Of a stretch of DNA of 64,000 nt, positions 23,310 through 30,850 are shown piece by piece (the first letter of the stretch is position 1; every line of letters starts with the position of its first letter). Below the pieces are notes generated by a model. It did no database searches. It was not told where the DNA came from and saw only the letters and a list, made by a program, of their open reading frames with translations. The position numbers and the translations under genes were made by a program. Source of the DNA: Streptomyces sp. NA02950. GTDB lineage: Bacteria; Actinomycetota; Actinomycetes; Streptomycetales; Streptomycetaceae. The stretch spans positions 1-64,000 of the forward strand of contig NZ_CP054917.1 of NCBI RefSeq assembly GCF_013364155.1, in the 5' to 3' direction.

Positions 23310-23869
23310 GCGGTGAGGTCCTCGTCTCCGGTGCACTCCTCGGCCTCGCGGCGCACCGCCGCCAGGTCGTCGGGGTGCTTGAGGGGCTTGGTGTGGATGT
23401 GGTCGTGGCGGCAGCGGCTGCGGGCGTGCAGGCAGCCGTCGGTGAAGTGCAGGTCGGTGAAGTCGTCGACGAGCGCGATGGCGTTGCCGTCCTCGTCGCC
23501 GGTCCAGTCGCCCGGCTCGACGGGCACGTTGTCGTGGCCGGCCGTGCCCCAGACGAGCGTGGTGTTGGTCCACGCCTCGTATGCGGCGGCCTGGCCGGGG
23601 CTCTGCTCGGACAGGTCGGGCGTGGGGGCCTCGAGCGGGTTGAGCGGGCCGGCCTGGTCCACGCGCAGGCGGGCGGCGAAGTCCGCGCTCGCGGCGGCGG
23701 TCAGCAGCGCCAGGCCGAGCTCCTGAAGCGCGTATGGGTCGCCCTCGATGGCGCCGAACGGACCGGTGACGACTCCCTGGTACATGCCGTGCTGGCCGGG
23801 CCGGGTGTCGACCTCGTAGTGCTCGTCCCGGTCGGGGTCGAGCGCGGTCACGGAGATGGTGCCGTTCAT
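23306..23869 (-). CDS. Hypothetical acidic protein
   Basis: 187 residues; ATGA overlaps on both sides. The N terminus TISVTALDPDRDEHYEVDTR is strand-rich. The centre is helical. The C-terminal third contains DGCLHARSRCRHDHIHTKP, a Cys/His-rich stretch that could hold metal. Strongly acidic overall. Unknown function; translationally coupled to the 267-residue and 106-residue genes. Confidence 0.75.
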   Translation of the reverse strand: MNGTISVTALDPDRDEHYEVDTRPGQHGMYQGVVTGPFGAIEGDPYALQELGLALLTAAASADFAARLRVDQAGPLNPLEAPTPDLSEQSPGQAAAYEAWTNTTLVWGTAGHDNVPVEPGDWTGDEDGNAIALVDDFTDLHFTDGCLHARSRCRHDHIHTKPLKHPDDLAAVRREAEECTGDEDLTA

Positions 23870-24186
23870 CCCTCTCCCCCGCTCGGGCTCAGGGTGCCGG
23901 AGCGGCCGGCGTCGATGACCTTGGCCGCGGCGGCCACCTCGGAGGCGATGTGCAGTTCCTGGGCCAGGCGGGCGAGTTCGGTGGCGTCGCCCTCGAGGAC
24001 GACGCCGCCGAAAGTCAGCCGGCCGAGGTAGTTGCCGTCCCAGTCCGGGACCGTCTCGGCGTCGATGGCGGTGTCGTCGTGCAGGCGGACGTAGACCGGG
24101 GCGGGCTGGCTCGGCTTCGGCATCAGCAGCCGGTCGGCGAGGCGCTGCAGTTGGTGCTGCAGGCGGCGGAGCAGGCGCGTGTACAT
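23866..24186 (-). CDS. Small hypothetical protein
   Basis: 106 residues; ATG at MYTRLLRRL after GAGGAGATC, which rules out the longer frame. A basic amphipathic N-terminal helix (LLRRLQHQLQRLADRLL) leads into strands (VYVRLHDDTAI, YLGRLTFGGVVLEGD) and a helix. Possibly a small nucleic-acid- or membrane-associated protein. No family recognised. Confidence 0.75.
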   Translation of the reverse strand: MYTRLLRRLQHQLQRLADRLLMPKPSQPAPVYVRLHDDTAIDAETVPDWDGNYLGRLTFGGVVLEGDATELARLAQELHIASEVAAAAKVIDAGRSGTLSPSGGEG

Positions 24187-24208
24187 GGGGCGGTGATCTC
24201 CTCGGCGG

Positions 24209-24451
24209 TCAGGCCCGGCCGCGGCGGGTACGGAAGGCGGTCTCCACACGGCGGTCGAAGTCCAGGCCGGCGCGGTAGCCGTCGGCGTACTCGGCGTCGG
24301 CGAACTCCGTGATCCAGGCCAGGCGGACGGCGACGACGTCCGCCGCGGTGTTCGCGGCGTCGTCGCGGCCGGCCTCCAGGCCCGAGACGTACGGCGGCAG
24401 CGCGTCGACGGCGGCCGGGGCGGTGGTGGTGTTCACGGTCGGGGTGCTCAT
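24209..24451 (-). CDS. Small hypothetical protein
   Basis: 80 residues; ATG after AGGAGCC. A Thr/Ala/Pro-rich leader is followed by YVSGLEAGRDDAANTAADVV and a segment EFADAEYADGYRAGLDFDRR, rich in A-x-Y-x-D-G-Y-x-A-G pattern residues seen in short phage-type proteins. Unknown function. It has its own ribosome site and 22-bp gaps, so it is co-transcribed but not coupled. Confidence 0.72.
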   Translation of the reverse strand: MSTPTVNTTTAPAAVDALPPYVSGLEAGRDDAANTAADVVAVRLAWITEFADAEYADGYRAGLDFDRRVETAFRTRRGRA

Positions 24452-24472
24452 GGCGTGGCTCCTGTGTCGGCT

Positions 24473-24739
24473 TCAGGGGCGGACGGTGTGGTTGGCCAGT
24501 CCGCGCGCCCAGGCGAGGCGCGCGCGGTGCAGGTCCGGGTCGGTGCGCAGGGTCGAGGCGGCGTCGGCGATGTACACGGCGGCGACCTCGCGGTCGAGGG
24601 AGGCGAGCTGCAGCTCCGTGTGGCGGGCGGCCTGGAGCGCGGTGGCCTGGTCGACGGGCTTGGTGTGGTCGAGGGCAGCCAGGTACAGGGACATGACGGT
24701 CCGGCAGGTGCCGGGGGTGGTGCGTCGGGCGGTGAGCAT
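24473..24739 (-). CDS. Small helical hypothetical protein
   Basis: 88 residues; ATG after ACAGGAGACCC. Almost entirely helical (VMSLYLAALDHTKPVDQATA, then LQLASLDREVAAVYIADAA), ending in ARGLANHTVRP. No known domain. It belongs to the 14-gene operon headed by operator copy 5. Confidence 0.72.
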   Translation of the reverse strand: MLTARRTTPGTCRTVMSLYLAALDHTKPVDQATALQAARHTELQLASLDREVAAVYIADAASTLRTDPDLHRARLAWARGLANHTVRP

Positions 24740-24803
24740 GGCGGGGTCTCCTGTCCGCCGGTGCTCGGGTCGGCCGCCGCTCGGCCGCCGACTCGGGCTC
24801 CGG

Positions 24804-25220
24804 TCAGGCGGCGGCCGTGGCGGCCTGCGGGTCGAGGGCCTCGGCGGTGCGCAGCAGGCGGCCCATCACCTGGGTGCGGGTGGGCGGCTGCGCCTGCCGG
24901 AACGGGGCGGTCGCGGCCCAGTGGGAGACGCGGTCGATGACCTCGTCGGGGCCGTCCGTCTCTGGCATGGTCACCTCGGGGCCGAGGGCGTCGTACACGG
25001 CGCGGATCGCGGCCATCGCCCAGGCGCTGCTCTTGATGGCCTCGGTGGCGGCGACGGTGTCGGTGCGGAAGACCTCCGGCAGGACGCAGGTGGCGCCCTG
25101 GTACAGCGCGGCGCAGAGGTCGAGGGAGCCGTCCGGGCCGACGTAGCTGTCGTCGCCGGTGTACAGGCCGTGCTTCTCGATCAGTTCGACGGCGCGGCGC
25201 AGGTGGTCGGCGGTCTTCAT
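24804..25220 (-). CDS. DUF6197-like small hypothetical protein
   Basis: 138 residues; ATG at MKTADHLRRAVEL after TGGAGAGG. The pattern is a helical start LRRAVELIEKHGLYTGDDSY, then SLDLCAALYQGATC, then AAIRAVYDALGP and DEVIDRVSHW. It matches the short actinobacterial family in which a leading helix is followed by C-A-x-A-L/I and a terminal A/V-I-D-R-V-S/L-x-W. That family (DUF6197) has no known function. Assignment is by remembered pattern. Confidence 0.65.
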   Translation of the reverse strand: MKTADHLRRAVELIEKHGLYTGDDSYVGPDGSLDLCAALYQGATCVLPEVFRTDTVAATEAIKSSAWAMAAIRAVYDALGPEVTMPETDGPDEVIDRVSHWAATAPFRQAQPPTRTQVMGRLLRTAEALDPQAATAAA

Positions 25221-25267
25221 GGCGGGGCCTCTCCAGCCGTGGTGGGGCGGACGTGCGCGGTTGGTGC

Positions 25268-25374
25268 GGCCGGACGCGCGGGTGGGTGCCGCCGCGCGTC
25301 CGGCCTGGAGGGTCCGGCTCGGCCCCCGGGATCCCCCCGGGGGGTGGAGGCTCAACCGGGCGGGGCCGAGCCGG
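25268..25374 (-). terminator. Pair of strong hairpins
   Basis: Two stems in series downstream of the gene ending at 25390. The first is GGCCGGACGCGCG / CGCGCGTCCGGCC (25268-25305). The second is CCGGCTCGGCCCC / GGGGCCGAGCCGG (25314-25326 with 25362-25374), enclosing a C-run/G-run hairpin. This probably sets the level of the remaining operon genes. Confidence 0.6.
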
Positions 25375-25389
25375 AGTTTGGGTGGGCCG

Positions 25390-25773
25390 CTAGTCCCAGC
25401 GGGACTCGAAGGTGGTGTCGTCGCGGCCGTAGTTCTCGTCGTTGGCCAGGGACCAGGCGTGGGCGTGCTCGCCGCAGAGCGTGAGGCCCTCGGCCTCCTT
25501 CGCGTGGTCCGCGTTGAAGATCAGGCCGCATTCGTTGCACTCGGCGATCTCGGCCGTCGCGGGGAGGCTGATCCGGGCGTTCTGTGCCGCCTGCTGCGCG
25601 ATCGCCAGCCGCTCGACCTTGTCGCTGAGGCCGCCGTCGACGGTGGCGGCGCCGCCCTCGTAGCCGAGGAGTGCCATCAGGGCCCAGTGCAGGTCCTGGT
25701 CGTCCTTGCTGAGCTCGGCCAGGTTGCGCTCGGCGGGCAGCCCGATCGTGCGGTCGGGGGCTATGACAGCCAT
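25390..25773 (-). CDS. Hypothetical protein with zinc-ribbon-like motif, first gene of operon
   Basis: 127 residues; ATG after GGATCGAGGATT. A helical N-terminal 75 residues precede AECNECGLIFNADHAKEAEG, LTLCGEHAHAW and an acidic aromatic end (YGRDDTTFESRWD). The CxxC plus C-x2-H arrangement is a plausible zinc site. It lies about 45 bp downstream of the operator copy 5 -10 and is separated from the next gene by two strong hairpins, so it may be the most expressed gene of this run. Confidence 0.75.
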   Translation of the reverse strand: MAVIAPDRTIGLPAERNLAELSKDDQDLHWALMALLGYEGGAATVDGGLSDKVERLAIAQQAAQNARISLPATAEIAECNECGLIFNADHAKEAEGLTLCGEHAHAWSLANDENYGRDDTTFESRWD

Positions 25774-25818
25774 CGAATCCTCGATCCGTAGCGGGGGTGT
25801 TCTCTGTCGGCGCTCCAG

Positions 25819-25854
25819 ACACTACGGGAAACCCAATACGTAAGCAAGGGGTTT
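25819..25854 (-). promoter_or_regulatory. Shared operator/promoter, copy 5
   Basis: Arms GAAACCC and GGGGTTT around AATACGTAAGCAA. Minus-strand -35 TTGCTT (25842-25847), 17-bp spacer, -10 TAGTGT (25819-25824) followed by CTGG. It heads about fourteen genes from 25773 to 18036. Confidence 0.88.
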
Positions 25855-25871
25855 GGATTGGGTGGACATGA

Positions 25872-25900
25872 AGAAACCCCCTCCGGGACTCCGGAGGGGG
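25872..25900 (-). terminator. Rho-independent terminator
   Basis: Perfect 10-bp stem CCCCCTCCGG / CCGGAGGGGG with a 4-nt loop, followed on the minus strand by TTTCTT. It ends the gene starting at 26215. Confidence 0.85.
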
Positions 25901-25963
25901 CGGTCGGGCGGCGGCAAGCCTACGAGACGTCAGGGAGCGGGCCAGGAGGGCGGGTTGGACCGG

Positions 25964-26215
25964 CTAGCTGTCCGCCTCCGCGTTCTCGTCCTGGCGCTCG
26001 CCGTGCAGGACGAGCATGTCGGACAGGGACACGAGGTGCCGGCGGCCTCGCTTCCAGATCCTCACGCCGGCGGCCTCCGCGTCGCGCCTGAGCGTGGAGT
26101 GCGAGACGGGATGACCGGTCGGCTGGAAGAACGCGGCTGCGGTGAAGAAGTCGACGAGGTCGTCCGGCGGAGGGGTGGGGGGCTGGGAGGACTGCATTAC
26201 ATAACCCGTCATCAA
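25964..26215 (-). CDS. Small MerR/excisionase-type DNA-binding protein
   Basis: 83 residues. DLVDFFTAAAFFQPTGHP is followed by SHSTLRRDAEAAGVRIWKRG and RRHLVSLSDMLVL. This is the winged-helix layout of AlpA/excisionase or MerR-like helix-turn-helix proteins, in which a turn is followed by a short basic wing. Such proteins bend DNA for recombinases or act as local regulators. No ribosome site is clear; an internal ATG six codons in (MQSSQPP) is also possible. It is isolated by terminators on both sides. Confidence 0.7.
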   Translation of the reverse strand: MMTGYVMQSSQPPTPPPDDLVDFFTAAAFFQPTGHPVSHSTLRRDAEAAGVRIWKRGRRHLVSLSDMLVLHGERQDENAEADS

Positions 26216-26219
26216 GTCC

Positions 26220-26245
26220 GCGGCCCGCCCGGGCTGGCGGGCCGC
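26220..26245 (-). terminator. Hairpin terminator
   Basis: 10-bp perfect stem GCGGCCCGCC / GGCGGGCCGC, 6-nt loop, just beyond the stop at 26267. Confidence 0.65.
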
Positions 26246-26266
26246 GTAAGGGGCATCGGCTGGGTG

Positions 26267-26839
26267 CTAGCTGGCGATCCGCTGGACGCGCCGGCTCGCG
26301 CGCTCGGCAGCGAGCTGGGCCAGCGTCCACATCCGCGGCTGCCCCCGATCGGCGCAGTAACGGTTGACGCACATGGCGGCCTTGTGCGTGACCACCCAGA
26401 TCAGCCCCCAGGTGCGGCAGGCCGGGCAGGGCTCGCGCCGGATGACCTCGGTGTCCCCCATCAGCAGCGCCGAGGAAACGGCGTGCCGCCACTCCATCGC
26501 GACCAGGTACTCCTGCCAGTCGATGCCGAGGTCTTCGGCCTGGACCCGGGCCCGCTCGTACGCGGCGGCGCGGCTGGGCTGTCCGGGATCGACGGGCTGC
26601 GCGGGGGCTTGGCGGGCCGCTGCGATGAAGTCGGCGACCTCGCCGTCACAGGCGGCCAAGTGGTCCAACACCAGGGTGTTGGCTGGGGCGTTGCTGTGGA
26701 CCCGGGTGGCTGAGCGGCCGAGACTCGGTCCGGCGGCGGTCGAACCCGCGCGCTTCCAGTCGGCGCTGTCCAGTTCGTCGAGAAGGTCCGCTGGCTCCTG
26801 AACCCCGGTTTCCGGCCGCGCAGCCGCTGGCCCGATCAT
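26267..26839 (-). CDS. Hypothetical protein with zinc-ribbon motif
   Basis: 190 residues from the ATG preceded by GGGGGTGGGGAAC; an ATG five codons earlier is an alternative. The N-terminal half is low-complexity and acidic, followed by a helical region (HLAACDGEVADFIAAARQAP). The C-terminal part has EPCPACRTWGLIWVV, then MCVNRYC, a four-Cys zinc ribbon, and a basic helix ERASRRVQRIAS. A role in DNA or RNA binding is plausible. It lies next to the partition genes but has its own promoter region. Confidence 0.75.
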   Translation of the reverse strand: MIGPAAARPETGVQEPADLLDELDSADWKRAGSTAAGPSLGRSATRVHSNAPANTLVLDHLAACDGEVADFIAAARQAPAQPVDPGQPSRAAAYERARVQAEDLGIDWQEYLVAMEWRHAVSSALLMGDTEVIRREPCPACRTWGLIWVVTHKAAMCVNRYCADRGQPRMWTLAQLAAERASRRVQRIAS

Positions 26840-27027
26840 GTTCCCCACCCCCATGGAGCGCCCGGCCCCGGGGCGTGCAGAGGGACGCGGCAGGGCGGAG
26901 CTACGCAATGATCTGTAAGCGTTCTCTAAGCAGCCATCATGTCACGGGCACATGCGTTCGGTAAGAAATTACCTGCGCGTATTCAGCACTGGCCTGCACT
27001 GTTACAGAACGGGGACAAGACGTGGCC

Positions 27028-27390
27028 TCATCGACCTGACGGGGAGTCCCCCACGAAGTCCGGTGCACGGACCGCCTCAACGGCGAGCCCCGACAGATAG
27101 GTCGCCTGCGAGTCGCTCAACACGCCGGCGGCGCGGGCCCCGTCTATCAGCAGGCCGAATCCAGCCGCCGTGATGCGGTGCGCCTCGGCCGTGGCCGGGT
27201 CGGTCAGGGTGCGACCCATGTCCCCGAAGATCTTCTCCCACCAGGCGGCGACCTGGAGGTCGGTGGGACGACCGTCGCCACCGGCGCTCGCCACCGGCCG
27301 GAGCGGGATCACGGCTGCCTCCGGGGAAGGCTGGCGGATCACGCCGTGCTCCTTGCCAGGTTCGTCTCGCGCGGCCAGGCTGGGGCCCAT
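27028..27390 (-). CDS. Small hypothetical protein beside the partition locus
   Basis: 120 residues; ATG after AAGGTGGAGTA. The body is helical (LQVAAWWEKIFGDMGRTLTD, then AHRITAAGFGLLIDGARAAG) and acidic at the end. No known motif. It lies downstream of the 570-bp non-coding region next to parA and points the same way, and could be a plasmid-maintenance factor, but nothing in the sequence proves this. Confidence 0.75.
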   Translation of the reverse strand: MGPSLAARDEPGKEHGVIRQPSPEAAVIPLRPVASAGGDGRPTDLQVAAWWEKIFGDMGRTLTDPATAEAHRITAAGFGLLIDGARAAGVLSDSQATYLSGLAVEAVRAPDFVGDSPSGR

Positions 27391-27791
27391 TACTCCACCT
27401 TCTTCCGGCAGGCTTCTTCGGGTTCACACGGTTCGGCCGCCGGTGGCCTCCGTGCCGAGCCAGAGTGTCAAGATCCACCTGGATGCACCAGGGGGCAGGG
27501 TCAACTTGTCAACAAAGTGATGTTCGGGGCAAGGACCTCGTGACGCTCTCCGGCAGATATGTGGGGGCGCCCCCACGTACGTGAGCTGCCGCGTCCGATG
27601 TTGCCGACAAAGAACACGCACCGCCGTACGAAGGGGCGCCAGAGACCCACCAGGGAGGTGCGCACACCCCCCGGTGACACGGGGAGTGTATCGCGCGTTG
27701 GTTCCAACCAACACTGATCTTTGGTTTTGTGATGGTTGAGAGTGGGGAAACACGGCGAACACGCCGCCCGGCCTCTCCCCCGGCCGCCGGA

Positions 27792-27810
27792 GTGATTGCC
27801 CCGCAATCAC
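27792..27810 (+). repeat. Partition-site palindrome, copy 1
   Basis: GTGATTGCCCCGCAATCAC, 8-bp arms with CCC centre. First of three copies downstream of parA. Confidence 0.85.
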
Positions 27811-27880
27811 CGAACTCCCCGCCCTTGCCGCGGACTGCGCCACGGCCCGGCCGCCGAAACGACCGGGCCGTGGCGCGTGC

Positions 27881-27899
27881 GTGATTGCGGGGCAATCAC
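27881..27899 (-). repeat. Partition-site palindrome, copy 2
   Basis: GTGATTGCGGGGCAATCAC: same arms, GGG centre, so opposite orientation to copy 1; 70 bp further on. Confidence 0.85.
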
Positions 27900-27941
27900 T
27901 TCCTCGTCCTGCAGGCGACGTTCGCCCCTCTCCCCCCGTGG

Positions 27942-27960
27942 GTGATTGCCCCGCAATCAC
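27942..27960 (+). repeat. Partition-site palindrome, copy 3
   Basis: CCC-centre copy ending four bases from the parA stop. Confidence 0.85.
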
Positions 27961-27964
27961 CCGC

Positions 27965-28816
27965 CTACTTCGAGATCCGCTTGAATCCCAGGCCCTTGGC
28001 CACCGAGAGGTAGTCGGCGGTGGCCTCGCCGGCGCGGTCGAAGTAGAGCAGCGGCTTCTGGTGGGCGTATGACTCCGGGATCTTCGTCGAGCGGCGGATG
28101 CCCGGCAGGACCAGGTCCCCGTATGCCTCCTCCACCATCTTCTTGCCGTCGTCCCAGACAGCTCCCTGGGAGCGGGTGGTGGGAACGTCCACCAGGAGCA
28201 CGCCGACCAACTCGGCGTGGGCTCCGTACTCGCCCCAGGTCTCCTTCACCAGCTCGATCTTCTGCTCGATGCGGGTGAGGCCGCGGAGTTCCTTCAGGCC
28301 GGGCTTGATGCATGCGACGATCTCGTCACTGGCCAGGATGGCGCCGATCACGACCAGGCCGAGGTTCCCGGGGCAGTCGATGATGATGACGTCGTAGTCG
28401 CCCTTGATGGGGGCGAGCAGGTTCTTCAGCCACAGCTCGCGGGCCATGGCCGTCGTCAGATGCTGCTCGGCGTTCTCCATCTCGTGCGATCCGAGCACCA
28501 GATACAGGTTGTCGATGACCTTCGTGTCGGGCCCGCCGAGCGGACCGGCGAGGGCCGGCACGATCGCCTCCGAGAGCTTCACGCTCTTGTCGGTGAGGCA
28601 GTCATAGATGGTCTTCTGGTCCTCGAGCTGGTCGGGGAAGGCGTAGCCGAGCTGGTACGACGCGTCGCACTGGTCATCGCCGTCGACGACCAGAACCTTC
28701 CAGCCGAACTCGGCCAGCTGCGCGCCGAGGTTCACGCCTGAGGTGCTCTTGCCGGACCCCCCGACCTGGTTGGTCATCGAGATGATCCGGGGAACGCGTT
28801 CTGCCTGGACGGTCAT
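27965..28816 (-). CDS. parA: ParA-family partition ATPase
   Basis: 283 residues; ATG at MTVQAERVPRI after GGAGATCTCC. The P-loop TNQVGGSGKST is at residues 15-25, followed by switch residues in VVDGDDQCDAS and Walker B VIIIDCPGNLGL near residue 135. This is the cytoplasmic ATPase that moves plasmid copies with ParB bound to parS. Oddly, the signature Lys of the deviant Walker A (usually KGG) is Val18, while the catalytic K23 remains. Palindromes flank it at 27942 and 28830; the latter lies just 14 bp upstream of the start, so ParB may repress it. Confidence 0.93.
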   Translation of the reverse strand: MTVQAERVPRIISMTNQVGGSGKSTSGVNLGAQLAEFGWKVLVVDGDDQCDASYQLGYAFPDQLEDQKTIYDCLTDKSVKLSEAIVPALAGPLGGPDTKVIDNLYLVLGSHEMENAEQHLTTAMARELWLKNLLAPIKGDYDVIIIDCPGNLGLVVIGAILASDEIVACIKPGLKELRGLTRIEQKIELVKETWGEYGAHAELVGVLLVDVPTTRSQGAVWDDGKKMVEEAYGDLVLPGIRRSTKIPESYAHQKPLLYFDRAGEATADYLSVAKGLGFKRISK

Positions 28817-28829
28817 GGAGATCTCCACA

Positions 28830-28848
28830 GTGATTGCCCCGCAATCAC
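28830..28848 (+). repeat. Partition-site palindrome, copy 4
   Basis: CCC-centre copy 14 bp upstream of the parA start, positioned to act as operator as well as ParB site. Confidence 0.85.
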
Positions 28849-28984
28849 GCACGGGATCCTGGCGGGGGAGTGGCGGAGCACCAGGAGGCATCGTGCCGGC
28901 GTGTGAAGGGCTGAGTGAGTACGAGTTCCTGCCGTGTCGTCCGCCTGAGCCGTCAGGTCCGCTGACGGAACATCGGGGAGTGAA

Positions 28985-29003
28985 GTGATTGCCCCGCAAT
29001 CAC
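28985..29003 (+). repeat. Partition-site palindrome, copy 5
   Basis: CCC-centre copy between parA and parB, in the non-coding gap. Confidence 0.85.
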
Positions 29004-29089
29004 CCGCGTGCGCGGGGCCGACGCGGTGAGAGCGTGGCAGGCACGGTAGGAAGGGGAATGCTGGGGCGCACGTTATCGCGCCAGGCAGG

Positions 29090-29134
29090 AAAAACGCCAG
29101 TCGCCCCGCCGAGAAATCACTCGACGAGGCGACT
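29090..29134 (-). terminator. Terminator after parB
   Basis: Minus-strand stem AGTCGCC / GGCGACT enclosing a longer loop, followed a few bases later by TTTTT. It separates parB from parA. Confidence 0.65.
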
Positions 29135-29153
29135 CGTGGAAAGCGGCGGCGCT

Positions 29154-30416
29154 TCAGTCGCTCAGGATGAGCTCCTGCAGCTCCTCGAACTCGGCAGGGG
29201 AGAGGCGCTCCTTGAGACCGGTGTAGATGTCCTTCACCGTGGTCACGGCGATGACGCCCCGGTCCGAGACCGTGGCAACCGTCCCCGCAGGCTGCTGATT
29301 CTCCGTTTCGGCGGACGACTGCGCACCCCCGTTGGAGCCGGTGGTGGTGGTATCCGGCAGGTTCTGTGGCGGCTCTCCGGTTCCCGTCTCGGGCTTCTCG
29401 GAGGAATCCCCGGTCTGCTCGCCCTCCCCTGTCTCGGTGTTCCGCTGGGAGGGGAACGTGTTCTGCTCGGTGCCCGCGGGCTTGTTCTCCCCGCCGCCTT
29501 CAGCGCCGTTGCCGGACTCCTGCTGCTGGCCGGTGCCGCCGTCCCCAGTGGTCTCCGGCTGGGACTGCTGCGCGGAGCCGCTCTCGCCGGCCCCGGTCTC
29601 CTGCTGGTTGGTGCCGGACTCCGGCTCCTTGGTCTGCTCGGACGGAAGTTGCTGCTGCTCCAGCGGCACCTTGCTCTTGACGATGACCTCGGCGTCGTCG
29701 AAGGACAGCGTGCCGTCGACGTACGCCTGCTGGAGGTCCTCGCGCAGGCCGGCGAGAACGGTGGCGGCCTCCTTGATGGGCAGCAGCCGTTCCCCGCCGA
29801 ACTCGAACTCGAGGCCCCGCTGCCGGCACCAGTGGTCGATGACCGCCTGCTGCAGCGGCTCGATGAGGCTCAGGAGCTTGATCTTGTGGGAGATGGCCGT
29901 CTGCGACGTCCCCTTCCCGAGGCGCTTCGCGAGCTCCCGCTGAGAGATGCCCAGCTCGTCGAGCGCAGCCTGGTAGTCGGCACCCTGCTCAATGGGGTCC
30001 AGTCCCAGCCGCTGCTCGTTCTCCTTCATCGCGGCGATCCGCAGCGAGCCGTTCTCCGACACGGTCTTGCGGATGAAGACCGGCACCTTCTCCAGCCCCC
30101 GCAGTTTCGCGGCGGCCAGTCGGCGGTGGCCGTGCAGAACGACGAAGGGCTTGCCGGACTTCGCGACGTGCTCGCGGTGCTTCGGATAGTGCTTGACGTA
30201 CGCCTCGGCAGTGACGACGGTCAGCGCCTGGACGACTCCGTCTTCGTCGTAGGAGTCGGCAAGCCCCTCGACGTTACGGAGCCGCTTGCGGCCGTTCTCT
30301 GGGCTGGGCAGCAGGTCCTCAACGGGAAGTTCAGACGTCCCCTTGTTGAACAGGCGCTGTTGTTCTGCTGCCGCTCGGTGGGTACCGAGACTGACGTTGT
30401 TTGGCATTCCGGCCAT
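29154..30416 (-). CDS. parB: ParB-family centromere-binding protein
   Basis: 420 residues; ATG at MAGMPNN after GGAGACCCG. Near residue 30, VEDLLPSPENGRKRL begins the ParB N-terminal domain. HGHRRLAAAKL is the CTP-binding/arginine patch (box II). MKENEQRLGLDPIEQG follows. The HTH is ISQRELAKRLGKGTSQTAIS near residue 165. A low-complexity Gln/Glu/Gly/Thr linker of about 130 residues then joins a short C-terminal dimerisation segment (DIYTGLKERLSPAEFEELQ). It probably binds the 19-bp palindromes around this locus. The long linker is unusual. parA and parB are in separate units, the parA gene being downstream of a terminator. Confidence 0.93.
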   Translation of the reverse strand: MAGMPNNVSLGTHRAAAEQQRLFNKGTSELPVEDLLPSPENGRKRLRNVEGLADSYDEDGVVQALTVVTAEAYVKHYPKHREHVAKSGKPFVVLHGHRRLAAAKLRGLEKVPVFIRKTVSENGSLRIAAMKENEQRLGLDPIEQGADYQAALDELGISQRELAKRLGKGTSQTAISHKIKLLSLIEPLQQAVIDHWCRQRGLEFEFGGERLLPIKEAATVLAGLREDLQQAYVDGTLSFDDAEVIVKSKVPLEQQQLPSEQTKEPESGTNQQETGAGESGSAQQSQPETTGDGGTGQQQESGNGAEGGGENKPAGTEQNTFPSQRNTETGEGEQTGDSSEKPETGTGEPPQNLPDTTTTGSNGGAQSSAETENQQPAGTVATVSDRGVIAVTTVKDIYTGLKERLSPAEFEELQELILSD

Positions 30417-30586
30417 CGGGTCTCCGGGGGAGGTGGTGCTGATGTAGTGGGTCTCAGCCGCGAGCTTATCCGTCGGCACGGGGCGGCCGGAGGGGTGGCG
30501 TCCGATACGGGCGCGCACTGTGTCCGAGATGAGCAGAAATGCACCCTGCGGCGGTGGGTCCGGCGGGAAGTCGTGGACGGCGCAAG

Positions 30587-30605
30587 GTGATTGCGGGGCA
30601 ATCAC
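30587..30605 (-). repeat. Partition-site palindrome, copy 6
   Basis: GGG-centre copy upstream of parB; it also holds the stop codon of the small gene at 30602. Confidence 0.85.
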
Positions 30606-30850
30606 TGCGGAGCGAGATCGGCGGCCTCGGCTGGCTCGTCCGCGCTCAGTATGCCCTCTGCAGCGGCGCGTTGGGGCGCAGACACCGCGACGAGGTAGAC
30701 CGGCTCCTGGAATATCTGCTCCGGGATGGCCGGCCGGGGGTAGGTGTCGCGCGGCCGGGGTGATTGCGGGGCAATCACTGCACCGGGACGGCGGGGGTCA
30801 TGCAACGGCGCGTTCTGCACTCGGGGTCCTTCTCTCTCGGCCCGCGTCAT
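30602..30850 (-). CDS. Small hypothetical protein spanning partition sites
   Basis: 82 residues; ATG overlaps the stop of the DciA gene (TGATG). The reading frame passes through palindrome copy 7, giving VIAPQS, and its stop lies in copy 6. The rest (QIFQEPVYLVAVSAPQRAAA) looks coding. It may be a real small protein or a decayed one tolerated because the palindromes must be kept. No function known. Confidence 0.55.
   Translation of the reverse strand: MTRAEREGPRVQNAPLHDPRRPGAVIAPQSPRPRDTYPRPAIPEQIFQEPVYLVAVSAPQRAAAEGILSADEPAEAADLAPQ
30760..30778 (-). repeat. Partition-site palindrome, copy 7
   Basis: GGG-centre copy inside the small gene at 30602-30850. Confidence 0.85.

Larger units (their letters stand above)
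27400..27964. other. Non-coding palindrome-rich region, candidate origin or centromere
   Basis: No credible gene. It contains GTGGGGGCGCCCCCAC (27561-27576, perfect 16-bp palindrome), TTGGTTCCAACCAA (27698-27711), a lower-GC stretch CTTTGGTTTTGTGATGG just after it, and three copies of the 19-bp GTGATTGC/GCAATCAC palindrome (27792, 27881, 27942). The concentration of dyads beside parA suggests a centromere and possibly a replication origin. Confidence 0.5.

Noticed and set aside
28989..30590. Plus-strand frame of over 500 codons opposite parB
   Set aside because: ParB motifs are clear on the minus strand; the plus-strand product is Leu/Val/Gly-rich and its length simply reflects high GC.
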